Positions 53,653 to 63,057 of a stretch of DNA of 64,000 nt are shown here, one piece after another. Made by a program: the position numbers and the translations under genes. This DNA is from RUG11198 sp036342255 (GTDB lineage Bacteria; Bacillota_I; Bacilli_A; RF39; UBA660), in NCBI GenBank assembly GCA_036342255.1, contig JAZAUS010000003.1, positions 1-64,000 on the forward strand, written 5' to 3'. Each line of letters opens with the position of its first letter. The stretch's first letter is position 1. The notes under the pieces were generated by a model that was not told where the DNA came from, did no database searches, and was given only the letters and a program-made list of their open reading frames with translations.

Positions 53653-54381
53653 ATGGAAAAAGCATATACATTTAAACAAATAATATTTGGTTTAAGAAAA
53701 GAATATTTAGAAATTGAGAAACAATTAAATGATTTAAAAAAATATGTTAATGTTAGTTATAACAAAATTGATTATTACATCTTTCAGATAATTGGTAATC
53801 CTTCTAGATTATATTTATCTTTAAACAGGAAACAAAATCTATTAGATAAAATAGAAATATTATTAGGATCTTATATACATGATTTGACAATGTTTAATAT
53901 AACTTCTGGAGCAGAAAACAGCTATTACATAGGAAAAAAAGAAATCTGTACTATAAATAATTTAGATGAACTTAACAAAAAAATAAAAGAAATTGAAGAA
54001 ACAGAATTCTTCAAGAATATAACTGCTAATATTTATGGAACCATTCCATGCAACGAAAATAAATTTAATGGATTACTAATTAATCAAAATGAAATAAGCT
54101 TATTAAACCAAAATCTAGATTACCCCCATCTAGATTATTATCCAAGGGAAGATATACTAATTATGGAAAAAAAAGAAAAAGCTATTATCCCTGATGATAT
54201 ATTTGAAATATTAAATTTAAGTATTAAAAGAAGCAACCTAAATAAATATCATCATAAAATATTAGATAACTATAAAGAAAAAGAAATAGAAATAGAAGAT
54301 AATTTCAAAAGTAATAAGGCAAAATTAGAAATAAGAGAAGAACCTAAGAAATTAATTTTAAAACAAAAGAAAACAGTATAA
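53653..54381 (+). CDS. Hypothetical coiled-coil protein
   Basis: This 242-residue protein has helical, charged N-terminal (about 12-80) and C-terminal (about 190-242) parts with heptad-like spacing. No signal or membrane helix is present. The start follows AGGAGGAG. The gene at 54411 is 30 nt downstream, so they probably form one unit. Confidence 0.65.
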   Translation: MEKAYTFKQIIFGLRKEYLEIEKQLNDLKKYVNVSYNKIDYYIFQIIGNPSRLYLSLNRKQNLLDKIEILLGSYIHDLTMFNITSGAENSYYIGKKEICTINNLDELNKKIKEIEETEFFKNITANIYGTIPCNENKFNGLLINQNEISLLNQNLDYPHLDYYPREDILIMEKKEKAIIPDDIFEILNLSIKRSNLNKYHHKILDNYKEKEIEIEDNFKSNKAKLEIREEPKKLILKQKKTV

Positions 54382-54410
54382 ATTGATACTTAATATATAG
54401 GAGGAAAATA

Positions 54411-56135
54411 ATGGTTAAAGAAAAAAAAGAAGATAGTAAAAATAAAATAATAAAAAAATTAATATTAAAACACTATAATTTAATTATAATTATATTAAGC
54501 ATTTTCATATTTGCATCAGCATTTACTTTTCAAGTAATAAACCCATTTAATGTAAGATGGCTGGAAAAAATAGGAAAATATGGCTTTGGTGCTGATATTC
54601 TACAGCACTATATAGGATGGGAAGGATATCGTTTTAGTAGCTGGACCTTTCCAATAGGTCTTTCTAATTCTTTATCTTATCCTCATCATATATCAGTAAT
54701 ATTTACAGATGCAATTCCAATATGCGCTTTTATATTTAAAATATTTTCTTTTCTCTTACCAAAAAAATTTCAATATTTAGGCCTATATGGAGTATCATGT
54801 TATATCTTGCAAGCCTTAACAAGTTCAAAAATAATAAAAAAATATACAGATTCAAAATTATTAACTATTTTAATATCTATATTATTCATATATTCACCAA
54901 TAATGATCTTTCGAATGTTTTATCATACTTCTCTTTGTAGTCACTGGTTAATATTAATATCATTAAGTACTTTATTTTTATATGAAGAATATGAAAAAAA
55001 TAAAAAAATATATATTACTTGGATGATTATATCATTCCTATGTTCAACTATTCATATCTATCTTTTAGCAATGTGTGGCATAATACTAATAGGCTATATA
55101 TTATTAGATATCTTAAATACAAAAAAAATAACTAAATCAATTAAATTATTAATAACATACCTAGTTATAGCAACTATAACAACCTATATATTTGGAGGAT
55201 TTCATAATATAAGTAAAATTGACAATGAGGGATTAGGCTACTTTAGTTTTAACTTAAATGGATTTTTAAATCCTCTTGATTGGTCTTCATATACAAAAAC
55301 ATTACCAATGATAGAAGGACAATATGAAGGCTTTGCATATCTTGGTTTAGGTTTATTAATACTTATAGCTATATCAGTAGTTTTATTAATAATTACTTTA
55401 ATTAAAGACAGAAATAAATTAATCAAATATAAAAATCTAAGTATAAGTCTATTATTTATTTCCATTATTTGTATAATATTTGCTTTATCACCAAAAGCTT
55501 ATTATGGAGATAAATTATTATATAATTTAAAATTACCAAATTTCATTAATGATATATGGGGAATATTTAGATCAACAGGTCGTTTTATCTGGCCTGTAGT
55601 ATATATAATAACAATATGTTCATTAATTATAATTATAAAAAGATTATCATTTAAAAAAGCGGTAATTATATTAATTATATGCCTATATATACAAATAACT
55701 GAAATAGGAGAAACACTTTCAAATACATATGATTATTATACTTTTCTAAATTCAAAAGAAAAGCCACAAGAAGTAGAAGTAAAATATGATTTAGATAAAT
55801 ATCCCTATATTAAACAATTAGCAAAGAATAAAGATACAAAAATACTATATTTAGCAAGTAAAGATTTTAATACCCTAGATATATACGTATATTCAGATTG
55901 GGCACTAAATCACGGTTTAAAAACAAATCTATTTTGGTTCTCTAGAAATTTTATAAATGATTATATATTTAGTCCAAAAAACTTAAAAATTAAAAAAACT
56001 AGTAAGAATAACTTATACTTATTTACCACAAAAAATGAATGTAAATCATATAAACTACATTGTTATGAATTACCCAATAATCATTATTTAGGATATATAA
56101 AAGAATTAGATAAAAAAAGAAAAGAAGACAAATAA
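54411..56135 (+). CDS. DUF6311-like multi-pass membrane protein (possible GT-C glycosyltransferase)
   Basis: This 574-residue protein has about eleven membrane helices. The first external loop contains GADILQHYIGWEGYRFSSWT, then FPIGLSNSLSYP, a pattern of DUF6311 membrane proteins that resemble GT-C glycosyltransferases. A C-terminal soluble tail of about 110 residues is present. The lipid or glycan substrate is unknown. Confidence 0.7.
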   Translation: MVKEKKEDSKNKIIKKLILKHYNLIIIILSIFIFASAFTFQVINPFNVRWLEKIGKYGFGADILQHYIGWEGYRFSSWTFPIGLSNSLSYPHHISVIFTDAIPICAFIFKIFSFLLPKKFQYLGLYGVSCYILQALTSSKIIKKYTDSKLLTILISILFIYSPIMIFRMFYHTSLCSHWLILISLSTLFLYEEYEKNKKIYITWMIISFLCSTIHIYLLAMCGIILIGYILLDILNTKKITKSIKLLITYLVIATITTYIFGGFHNISKIDNEGLGYFSFNLNGFLNPLDWSSYTKTLPMIEGQYEGFAYLGLGLLILIAISVVLLIITLIKDRNKLIKYKNLSISLLFISIICIIFALSPKAYYGDKLLYNLKLPNFINDIWGIFRSTGRFIWPVVYIITICSLIIIIKRLSFKKAVIILIICLYIQITEIGETLSNTYDYYTFLNSKEKPQEVEVKYDLDKYPYIKQLAKNKDTKILYLASKDFNTLDIYVYSDWALNHGLKTNLFWFSRNFINDYIFSPKNLKIKKTSKNNLYLFTTKNECKSYKLHCYELPNNHYLGYIKELDKKRKEDK

Positions 56136-56228
56136 TATTATTTAATATATCTTTTTATTTATGGTTATTAATAAAAAGATATGTTATAATATAGATGTCT
56201 GATAATATTGAAGAAAGGATTTGATATA

Positions 56229-57122
56229 ATGAAAAAATCAGTTGTGTTTTATACAAGTAAAATAACTCCAGAGTCTTTAATAAATATTTTTGATGCTTTA
56301 GAGGTTGATTTACCTGGTGAAGTAGGAGTTAAGGTATCTACTGGAGAAAAAGGGGCTAAAGGATATTTAAAAGCTGATTTGATTGGGCCTTTAGTAAAGA
56401 AATTGAATGGTACTATAATTGAATGTAATACTGCTTATCCTGGTGCTAGAACTAATACTAAAGATCATATGAAAGTAGCTGAAGAACATGGCTTTACTAG
56501 TTTTGCTGAAGTTGATATAATGGATGCTTTAGGAGAATTTAAAATAGATACTCCAAAAGGATCAAAACATTTAAAATATGATTTAATAGGAGAGAATTTT
56601 AAATATTATGATTCAATAATTAATTTAGCACATGGTAAAGGTCATATGATGGGAGGATTTGGTGCTAATTTAAAGAATCAATCAATTGGTATAGCATCAC
56701 GTAATGGTAAAGCTTATATCCATAGCTGTGGTCAAGATGAAAACCCAGATACAGCATGGGATAGGAAACATGAACAAATAGATTTTATTGAATCTATGGC
56801 TGAAGCTGCTGGTGCTGTATGTAATTATTTGAAAGATAAGAAAAAACCTATTGTTTATATTACTATTATGAATGCTTTATCTGTAGATTGTGATTGTGAT
56901 TGTAACCAAGGAGACCCCGTAATGGAAGATATGGGAATAATAGCAAGTTTAGATCCAGTTGCTAATGATCAAGCTTTTATTGATATGGTATGGAATAGTA
57001 AAGATCCAGGAGCTCATTTATTACAAGAAAGAATAGATAGACAACAAGGTAGAGAAATATTACCTTATGCTGAATCACTTGGAGTAGGTTCTCGTGATTA
57101 TGAACTAGTAAATATTGATTAA
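56229..57122 (+). CDS. DUF362 domain protein
   Basis: This 297-residue protein matches DUF362: GVKVSTGEKGAKGYLKADLI, IECNTAYPGARTNTKDH, NLAHGKGHMMGGFGANLKN and CDCDCNQGDPVMEDMGIIAS. Some members carry a ferredoxin domain at the end; this one does not, but keeps the cysteine cluster CDCDC. ATG 56229 follows AAAGGATT; an upstream TTG 56208 is unlikely. It is followed by two paralogues 11 nt and 20 nt downstream of each stop, suggesting a four-gene unit to 59038. Confidence 0.8.
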   Translation: MKKSVVFYTSKITPESLINIFDALEVDLPGEVGVKVSTGEKGAKGYLKADLIGPLVKKLNGTIIECNTAYPGARTNTKDHMKVAEEHGFTSFAEVDIMDALGEFKIDTPKGSKHLKYDLIGENFKYYDSIINLAHGKGHMMGGFGANLKNQSIGIASRNGKAYIHSCGQDENPDTAWDRKHEQIDFIESMAEAAGAVCNYLKDKKKPIVYITIMNALSVDCDCDCNQGDPVMEDMGIIASLDPVANDQAFIDMVWNSKDPGAHLLQERIDRQQGREILPYAESLGVGSRDYELVNID

Positions 57123-57132
57123 GGAGCTAAAT

Positions 57133-57762
57133 ATGACCTTAATAACTAATAATAAAGATAGAAAATATACAGATAAATTAAATCAAAAATTTTATTATGT
57201 AAAAGATACAGATAGTATTGAAAAAATTAATAAAGAACTTGAAAAATTTTTTTTAGATATTATAACTGGAAGACAATTAAGAGATAAAAATTCAAAAGAT
57301 ATAGACGGACTTCAAGCAGTTATGGTATTAAGACATACTGATTGCGTTGGTAAGATATGTGAAACAAAATCTAACTATCATGGCATAACTTTAATAAATT
57401 GCTATGAATATTTAGGTAATAAAAAAAAATATTCACTAATAGAGGATTATAATTTAGCTTTAAAAGAGTATATGATTCAAAATGAGAATTCTATAAGAGT
57501 TAGAATTGATACTAGTAGAAATGAATTGATAATTATAATTGATTCTAATAAAGTATTTTCTAATAGAGATTTTAATGATTTCCAATTAAGTATTATACAT
57601 AGAATATATTTATTCTGTAAAACATGTAAAAATAGAGGTTGGATTGGATCTGTTTATTTCGGTATTAATTCACCTAATATTGAATACAGAACAAGATCTT
57701 GTGATGATGATTTTTATAAGATTATTAGTGATAATAAAATAAAAAAACCTAAGTCTAAATAA
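57133..57762 (+). CDS. Hypothetical protein, tandem paralogue 1
   Basis: This 209-residue protein shares its layout and core (ELEKFFLDIITGRQLR, DGLQAVMVLRHTDCVGKICE, TLINCYEYLGNKKKYS) with the next gene. It has no signal or membrane helix. ATG 57133 follows AAGGAGC; an upstream TTG 57115 overlaps the preceding gene. I recognise no family. Confidence 0.7.
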   Translation: MTLITNNKDRKYTDKLNQKFYYVKDTDSIEKINKELEKFFLDIITGRQLRDKNSKDIDGLQAVMVLRHTDCVGKICETKSNYHGITLINCYEYLGNKKKYSLIEDYNLALKEYMIQNENSIRVRIDTSRNELIIIIDSNKVFSNRDFNDFQLSIIHRIYLFCKTCKNRGWIGSVYFGINSPNIEYRTRSCDDDFYKIISDNKIKKPKSK

Positions 57763-57782
57763 TAATAGTAGAGGAGTTTATA

Positions 57783-58385
57783 ATGGAAAACCTAGATTCT
57801 TATTATATAAGTGAATTAAAAGAAAAAATTTATCATGCAAATAATAGTCAAGATGAGTTAAAGATACATACTGAATTAGAAAAATTCTTCAGTGAATTAA
57901 TATCTAGAAAAAGATATGATAGTGAAGAAGAGGGACTTCAAGCATGTATGGTTGTATTCCCCGATAAATTTGCAGCCAAAATAGCCGAAGGTGATGGATT
58001 AAGTAGTCATTTTGTTACTAGTATTAATTTAGTAGAATATTTAAATGATAAAGGAAAGTATTTAAGTAATACGGGATCAGGTTATTATGGGTTATCTAAA
58101 GAAGAGAGAAGAGAGTTATATAATTCTTTACAGTTTAGAATTATAGATAATCCAGATGAACTTACAATTGCTATTACTTCATCAGTAGATATTAGTTCTT
58201 CTTTTCAATTTGATGTTTTAAAAGACATTATATTATTATGTAATAAATATATAAATAATAATGAGTATAAAAATATTAGTATTGGTCTTAGTACTCCTAG
58301 TATTAATATTGATTTTGATGATTGGAGTGCTTTAAGAGAACAATTATTTATTGATACTATAGATAAAAGTAGAAGTAGATTATAA
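57783..58385 (+). CDS. Hypothetical protein, tandem paralogue 2
   Basis: This 200-residue protein is homologous to the gene before it (ELEKFFSELISRKRYD, EGLQACMVVFPDKFAAKIAE, SINLVEYLNDKGKYLS; later GLSTPSINIDFDDWS against GINSPNIEYRTRSC). Identity looks modest, so the duplication is old and the copies may differ in role. The start follows GAGGAG. Confidence 0.7.
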   Translation: MENLDSYYISELKEKIYHANNSQDELKIHTELEKFFSELISRKRYDSEEEGLQACMVVFPDKFAAKIAEGDGLSSHFVTSINLVEYLNDKGKYLSNTGSGYYGLSKEERRELYNSLQFRIIDNPDELTIAITSSVDISSSFQFDVLKDIILLCNKYINNNEYKNISIGLSTPSINIDFDDWSALREQLFIDTIDKSRSRL

Positions 58386-58399
58386 TATTTGGAGGATAG

Positions 58400-59038
58400 A
58401 TGAAAAATATATTTGATAAATATTTAAATGATAAAATTAAATTTGAGAGGTATCAAGTAATTGGTATATTATGTTTAATTTTTGTTTTTTCAGGTATATT
58501 TGGTTGGATATATGAATTTATATTTTATTATTTTAATGGTGGTATGAAGATATGGTATATGCAAGGAGGTAATTTCTTGCCTTGGATAAATATATATGCA
58601 TTTGGTTCTATATTAATAGTTTTAACAACTTATAAAATAAAAAAGAATCCTTTCTTAGTATTCTTAATATCATCTATAGTTACTGGTTTATTAGAATATA
58701 TAGCAGGTTTACTAATATTTAAACTATGTAATGGTCTTAGACTATGGGATTATAATGTTGAAATACTTAATATTGGCAATATAGGTGGTTTTGTATGCCT
58801 AAGAAGTGTACTATTCTTTGGTTCTGCCTCTCTAATTCTAATGTATTTAATGTTACCATTTTTAATATATTTATCTAAGAATATGAATAAAAAAACATTT
58901 ATTATTATGAGTATCTCTTTATTTTCAATTATTATGATTGATGAATTATATAATCTTACTATTGCAAGAATAACTGTTCTTCCTAAAGCAAGTGAAGTAT
59001 ACCAATCTCTAGGTTTTAAATATGTAAAATTCAAATAA
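58400..59038 (+). CDS. CmpB-type putative ABC transporter membrane protein (PF06541-like)
   Basis: This 212-residue protein has about six membrane helices. GIFGWIYEFIFYYFN, INIYAFGSILIVL, LEYIAGLLIFKL and WDYNVEILNIGNIGG are the conserved loops of the CmpB / ABC-transporter type IV family. The function is unproven. The start follows GGAGGATAG. Confidence 0.8.
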   Translation: MKNIFDKYLNDKIKFERYQVIGILCLIFVFSGIFGWIYEFIFYYFNGGMKIWYMQGGNFLPWINIYAFGSILIVLTTYKIKKNPFLVFLISSIVTGLLEYIAGLLIFKLCNGLRLWDYNVEILNIGNIGGFVCLRSVLFFGSASLILMYLMLPFLIYLSKNMNKKTFIIMSISLFSIIMIDELYNLTIARITVLPKASEVYQSLGFKYVKFK

Positions 59039-59070
59039 AAGGCTAGACATATCATTTGTCTAGCTTTTTA
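59038..59070. terminator. Bidirectional terminator
   Basis: A 12-bp stem (59038-59049 with 59057-59068, one G-T pair) separates the convergent genes ending at 59038 and 59052. Confidence 0.85.
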
Positions 59071-60002
59071 ATATTTAACTTAATTATTTTATTTATCTTA
59101 GGATAAGCATAAAAATATGTATCAGAACTACTTTCAAACAATATATATAAATACTTATCTTTATAGAATAATCCCTCAGCCATAGGTGGTAGCTTTATAT
59201 TATTAATAAAATTATTATTACTAAATTTATAATAAGGTATTTTATTATTATTAATTTCATAATAATCATTCTTATCCTTTAAAGGATTATCATATATCAT
59301 TAAATTAGAGTTAATTAAATTAGTATAAGATGCTGTAAATACAAATTTATTATCTTCCGTTATAGCCATACCCTGAACCATCTTAGGCAAACTAATAACA
59401 TAATCAGGCATATCATAATCTATCTTATCATCATCATTATATCCAAGAAGTAAAGGATTATTATCAGGAACCCTATAAAAAGGATTTAAAAAGAAATCAC
59501 CAACCCATAAAATATTATTATTATATAAACAAAAATCTCCTCGATTAGGTAATTTGGTATCTTTTATACTCTTAATAAAATTATCAGAAGTATTTATTAT
59601 TTCACTAAGACTATATTCATTAACCTCATAATCATTAGTAATCCATACCTTATCATCATCAGTCGTAATCCCACCAACATGACTTATATTATCTTTATTA
59701 TAAATATTTTTTAATTTTAATTCTTTTAATAGTTTACCATTCTTATAGTTAGTTACATATAACATACTAACATTATGCTTACTACTATAAGATGTTTGAA
59801 GAATAACATTATATTCTTTTGAATAAGTTAGTCCTTGAGGCGTATAATTATCTGTATTACCCCTAACATCAAATGATTCATCATAATTATTCTTATTAAA
59901 ATAATACTGTGCATTAATTCTAGCATAATCAAATAATAATATAATAGCTAACAAGGGAAAAATAAATATAATAAATTTAAATATAAACTTTAATAATCTC
60001 AT
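59052..60002 (-). CDS. Membrane-anchored beta-propeller-like protein
   Basis: This 316-residue protein has one N-terminal hydrophobic helix (about 6-26) serving as anchor or signal. Repeated strand pairs follow (QGLTYSKEYNVILQTSY, VGGITTDDDKVWITNDY, QGMAITEDNKFVFTASY, EGLFYKDKYLYILFESS), spaced as in 7-bladed propellers. It may bind a ligand or act as a lactonase-like enzyme; the active site is not identifiable. The start follows AAGGAG on the minus strand. Confidence 0.7.
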   Translation of the reverse strand: MRLLKFIFKFIIFIFPLLAIILLFDYARINAQYYFNKNNYDESFDVRGNTDNYTPQGLTYSKEYNVILQTSYSSKHNVSMLYVTNYKNGKLLKELKLKNIYNKDNISHVGGITTDDDKVWITNDYEVNEYSLSEIINTSDNFIKSIKDTKLPNRGDFCLYNNNILWVGDFFLNPFYRVPDNNPLLLGYNDDDKIDYDMPDYVISLPKMVQGMAITEDNKFVFTASYTNLINSNLMIYDNPLKDKNDYYEINNNKIPYYKFSNNNFINNIKLPPMAEGLFYKDKYLYILFESSSDTYFYAYPKINKIIKLNIKKLDK

Positions 60003-60159
60003 AATTTATACTCCTTATACACCTATATTTTATCACAATAATTACTTTTTAAAAAAGTATTTTATTAAAAGATATAAAATTTGATATAAAATGTAAAGAT
60101 AAGTAATTGCTTTTTAGAAAAAAAGGTGTATAATATGTCCTTGAGGAGAATTGAAAGAA

Positions 60160-61176
60160 ATGGATATTGAAACATTAAGTAGAGAATTAGTTCGAAAAAT
60201 AATGGAATCTGATAAAGTTATTATTATTCCACATAATAGAATTGACTTTGATGCTATAGGGTCTGCTATAGGTCTTTCAATTGTAGTTAAGGAGTTGGGG
60301 AGGGAGCCATTTATAGTAGTAAATGATTCTTTACAATTAATGTCACCAGCCCTTAAATCTATTATTGAGGAAAGTAAAAAGGATTTTCATATAATAAATA
60401 AAGAAAAATATAAAGCAATTGCTGGACCTAATGATTTATATATATTAACTGATTTTAATAGAAAAATGTTAACTTGTGTACCAGAATATTTAGATAATCC
60501 TGAGAATATTGTTATAATTGATCATCATAATATTTATGATGAAACTATTGAATCTAATTATCAATATATTAATAATGAACGTTCTAGTGCTTCAGAGATA
60601 GTTGTATGTTTACTTAATGATTGTTATAATGCCTTAGGAGCTGTTTCTCCTAATGTTGCTAATTATTTATATGCCGGTATTTCTTTAGATACAGGACTAT
60701 ATTCAGGTCAGTTAAAAAATAATATTTCTGCTGATACATTTGATAGTCTTGCCGTGCTTCAAAGAATAGGAGCTAATGGCAATAGGGTTAAGACTTGGTT
60801 TAAGGAAAATTTAAATGATTATCTTAAAGTACAGAATCTAGTTGGCAAAGCTCAATTATTTAATTTACCTATGGCTTTTATGTTTGATTCAAATACTGAT
60901 TATACAAGAGACTTAATTGCTAAAGCTGCAGATATGGGATTAAATATTGGTGATGCATCATTTGCTTGTGGTATGATAGAAGATGATATAGTATCTATTT
61001 CTGGTAGATCAACTGGAACGGTAAATATTGGTGCTATTATGAAAGAATTAGGTGGTGGAGGAAAAATTGATTCTGGAGCCGCAAAATTTGAAAACACAAG
61101 TGTTGAAGAAGTTCATAAAAGATTAGCAAAAGTATTAAGACCTTTTTATATTGTTAGTGATGATGATAATAATTAA
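60160..61176 (+). CDS. DHH/DHHA1 family phosphoesterase
   Basis: The protein has 338 residues. The DHH part has HNRIDFDAIGSAIGL, TDFNRK and the namesake DHH in VIIDHHN. The DHHA1 part ends in GGGGKIDSGAA. The layout equals the soluble part of GdpP (c-di-AMP phosphodiesterase) and NrnA-like nanoRNases; no membrane, PAS or GGDEF part is present. The substrate is thus c-di-AMP, pApA or short RNA. ATG 60160 follows GAGGAG; TTG 60151 is too close to it. Promoter GTGTATAAT lies near 60125-60133. Confidence 0.82.
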   Translation: MDIETLSRELVRKIMESDKVIIIPHNRIDFDAIGSAIGLSIVVKELGREPFIVVNDSLQLMSPALKSIIEESKKDFHIINKEKYKAIAGPNDLYILTDFNRKMLTCVPEYLDNPENIVIIDHHNIYDETIESNYQYINNERSSASEIVVCLLNDCYNALGAVSPNVANYLYAGISLDTGLYSGQLKNNISADTFDSLAVLQRIGANGNRVKTWFKENLNDYLKVQNLVGKAQLFNLPMAFMFDSNTDYTRDLIAKAADMGLNIGDASFACGMIEDDIVSISGRSTGTVNIGAIMKELGGGGKIDSGAAKFENTSVEEVHKRLAKVLRPFYIVSDDDNN

Positions 61177-61204
61177 AATGCTAGTATTAATATACTAGCA
61201 TTTT
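61175..61204. terminator. Bidirectional terminator
   Basis: A perfect 12-bp stem (61175-61186 with 61193-61204) lies between the convergent DHH and regulator genes. Confidence 0.9.
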
Positions 61205-61207
61205 TTA

Positions 61208-62917
61208 TTATGTAAATTTATCTATAGCATCTATTAATTTAGGATAATATATAACAAAATGAATAATAGGTTTATTTATTTTTGTTATAATAACTTGTTT
61301 ATTACTAATAATGTATATATTTATATTTTTAAATATATTATTTTTATTTATAATACATTTATAATTAGTATTACTCTTCATATAATCTAGAGTTTGTTTA
61401 TAATGTTCTATATAATCATCATAAGTATATAATATTTCTTTTATAAAATAATTACTTAAGTTTAGATAGTGCTTTTCTTCATTAAATTCTTCTTTTGTTA
61501 GTAATGTTATTTTATCACTTATATTATTATTTTTTAGAATTGTATTAACTCTTTTTTTCTGATTATTAATTATATCTTTTATTAGTTTTCTTTTTTTATC
61601 ATCTATATTATTCTTATCTAATATTTTATTTAATAATTTATCATTTATTGTATATAATGGTAAATCAAATAATATATTTTTTCTATCTCCTTTAATATTT
61701 ATATTATTATTTAATATTTCAATATATTCATCTTTCTTATCTTCATTATATATATTAATTAGATTATTAGCTTTTTTAAGTAATAGACTATGTATATCTT
61801 TATAATACTTTATATCATTATTTTTATTACTTACTATTATTTTAGCTTTATTTATATATCCAGTAGGGCATGTACCACTTAATGCTACGGCATTTGATGA
61901 GCATTCTATTTGTGAATAATGTAGATTTGAATTATTATTTAAATAGTAAGAATTAATCTGACCAGTCATATATAGGGGGATCCATCCCTCTAGGCCTAAT
62001 ATTAATTCTTCAAAGGGGCGATCTAAATCATGAATCATATTTAAATTTAGTCCTTTTTTTAAGCACATAGCTAAAGCTATCATATATTTTTTAGTAAATT
62101 CTTTATCTTTTCCTGCTTCAATCATTGGCATATTAGAATAGAAGAAAATATCATCATGTGATTTAGATAGTATTATTGTTTTTAATGCATCTAATTGTGA
62201 TTTTTTAAATCCTTCTAGACCATAATAAGTTTTAGCTTTAGCTATACCTTTAGGTAGAGTAGGTATTTTAATTTTATCGAATTTGATAGTTTTAATATAA
62301 TCATTTAAATCAAAATTATCTAATTTTTTTAGAAAACTATTTACCATATCATTATCTTCATAATTATCATTTGATAGCCAGTTAATTAAGATTATATTAA
62401 AACTATCATTATCATTTAAATCTTCTTTATTACAGTTTAATAAATTACTAAGTAGTAGTTTATTTTTATCATCATTATGATAATTAATAATATATCTACT
62501 AATTGAGTTTGTAAAATCATTAATATTTTGAGGTTTTCTTGTTCCACTTCTTATCTTAGATATATATGATGCATCAAAACCAATATATCTTGATAATTCA
62601 GAAACATTAATATTTAATTCTTTAATTAATTTATTAAAATTATTTCTAAATAATTCTATATCAATATCATTTGTACTTATTGTTTCTTCTAAATCTTTTT
62701 TTATAGTATCTTTCTTTATATTTATATTATTTTGTTTTGCTAATATATATAGACTATTAATTATATTATCTAATTGTTTGCTATTATATTTAGGATATCT
62801 ATCACCACTACGATATCTACTAATAACGGAAGGTGATATTGATGATATATCAGATAATTCTTTAGCCGTACAACCTATATAATCAATATAATAATTTAAT
62901 TTTTCAGAGAAATTCAT
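61208..62917 (-). CDS. Regulator with two XRE-type helix-turn-helix domains
   Basis: This 569-residue protein has two HTH domains. The first spans about residues 12-60 (CTAKELSDISSISPSVISRY) and the second about 105-155 (NVSELSRYIGFDASYISKIR); both end in R-S/G-G-x-R-x-P. A C-terminal region of about 400 residues without known domains may sense a signal. Cytoplasmic. ATG 62917 follows GAGGTGG; an upstream in-frame start at 62968 would run through the promoter. It is divergent from a secreted-protein gene and probably controls it and itself. Confidence 0.75.
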   Translation of the reverse strand: MNFSEKLNYYIDYIGCTAKELSDISSISPSVISRYRSGDRYPKYNSKQLDNIINSLYILAKQNNINIKKDTIKKDLEETISTNDIDIELFRNNFNKLIKELNINVSELSRYIGFDASYISKIRSGTRKPQNINDFTNSISRYIINYHNDDKNKLLLSNLLNCNKEDLNDNDSFNIILINWLSNDNYEDNDMVNSFLKKLDNFDLNDYIKTIKFDKIKIPTLPKGIAKAKTYYGLEGFKKSQLDALKTIILSKSHDDIFFYSNMPMIEAGKDKEFTKKYMIALAMCLKKGLNLNMIHDLDRPFEELILGLEGWIPLYMTGQINSYYLNNNSNLHYSQIECSSNAVALSGTCPTGYINKAKIIVSNKNNDIKYYKDIHSLLLKKANNLINIYNEDKKDEYIEILNNNINIKGDRKNILFDLPLYTINDKLLNKILDKNNIDDKKRKLIKDIINNQKKRVNTILKNNNISDKITLLTKEEFNEEKHYLNLSNYFIKEILYTYDDYIEHYKQTLDYMKSNTNYKCIINKNNIFKNINIYIISNKQVIITKINKPIIHFVIYYPKLIDAIDKFT

Positions 62918-62947
62918 AATCCACCTCTTTGAAATATTATAATGCAT

Positions 62948-62976
62948 ATTATACATCAAAAGTGTCATATTGTCAT
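62948..62976 (-). promoter_or_regulatory. Promoter of the two-HTH regulator
   Basis: On the minus strand ATGACA (complement of 62971-62976), 17 bp, TATAAT (complement of 62948-62953). The -35 lies inside the TGTCA repeat array, which suggests autoregulation. Confidence 0.65.
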
Positions 62977-62990
62977 ATTGTCAATGACAA
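62963..62990. promoter_or_regulatory. Operator-like TGTCA array with palindrome
   Basis: TGTCA occurs at 62963, 62971 and 62979, exactly 8 bp apart. The last forms a 13-bp palindrome TTGTCA-A-TGACAA (62978-62990). It lies between the divergent genes and overlaps the regulator's -35. It is the likely binding site of the two-HTH protein. Confidence 0.6.
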
Positions 62991-63023
62991 ATTAGCAATT
63001 AAATACAATACATTATTATATAA

Positions 63024-63032
63024 TGATATAAT
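63024..63032 (+). promoter_or_regulatory. Promoter of the secreted protein gene
   Basis: The extended -10 TGATATAAT lies 25 nt before the GTG start; the -35 region is weak, fitting an activated or repressed promoter. Confidence 0.5.
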
Positions 63033-63057
63033 TATTACAAAATAAGGAGGATTAGAT

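Noticed and set aside
7598..60002. UGA read as tryptophan (mollicute code)
   Set aside because: TGA ends several genes at the expected length and tryptophan is written as TGG.
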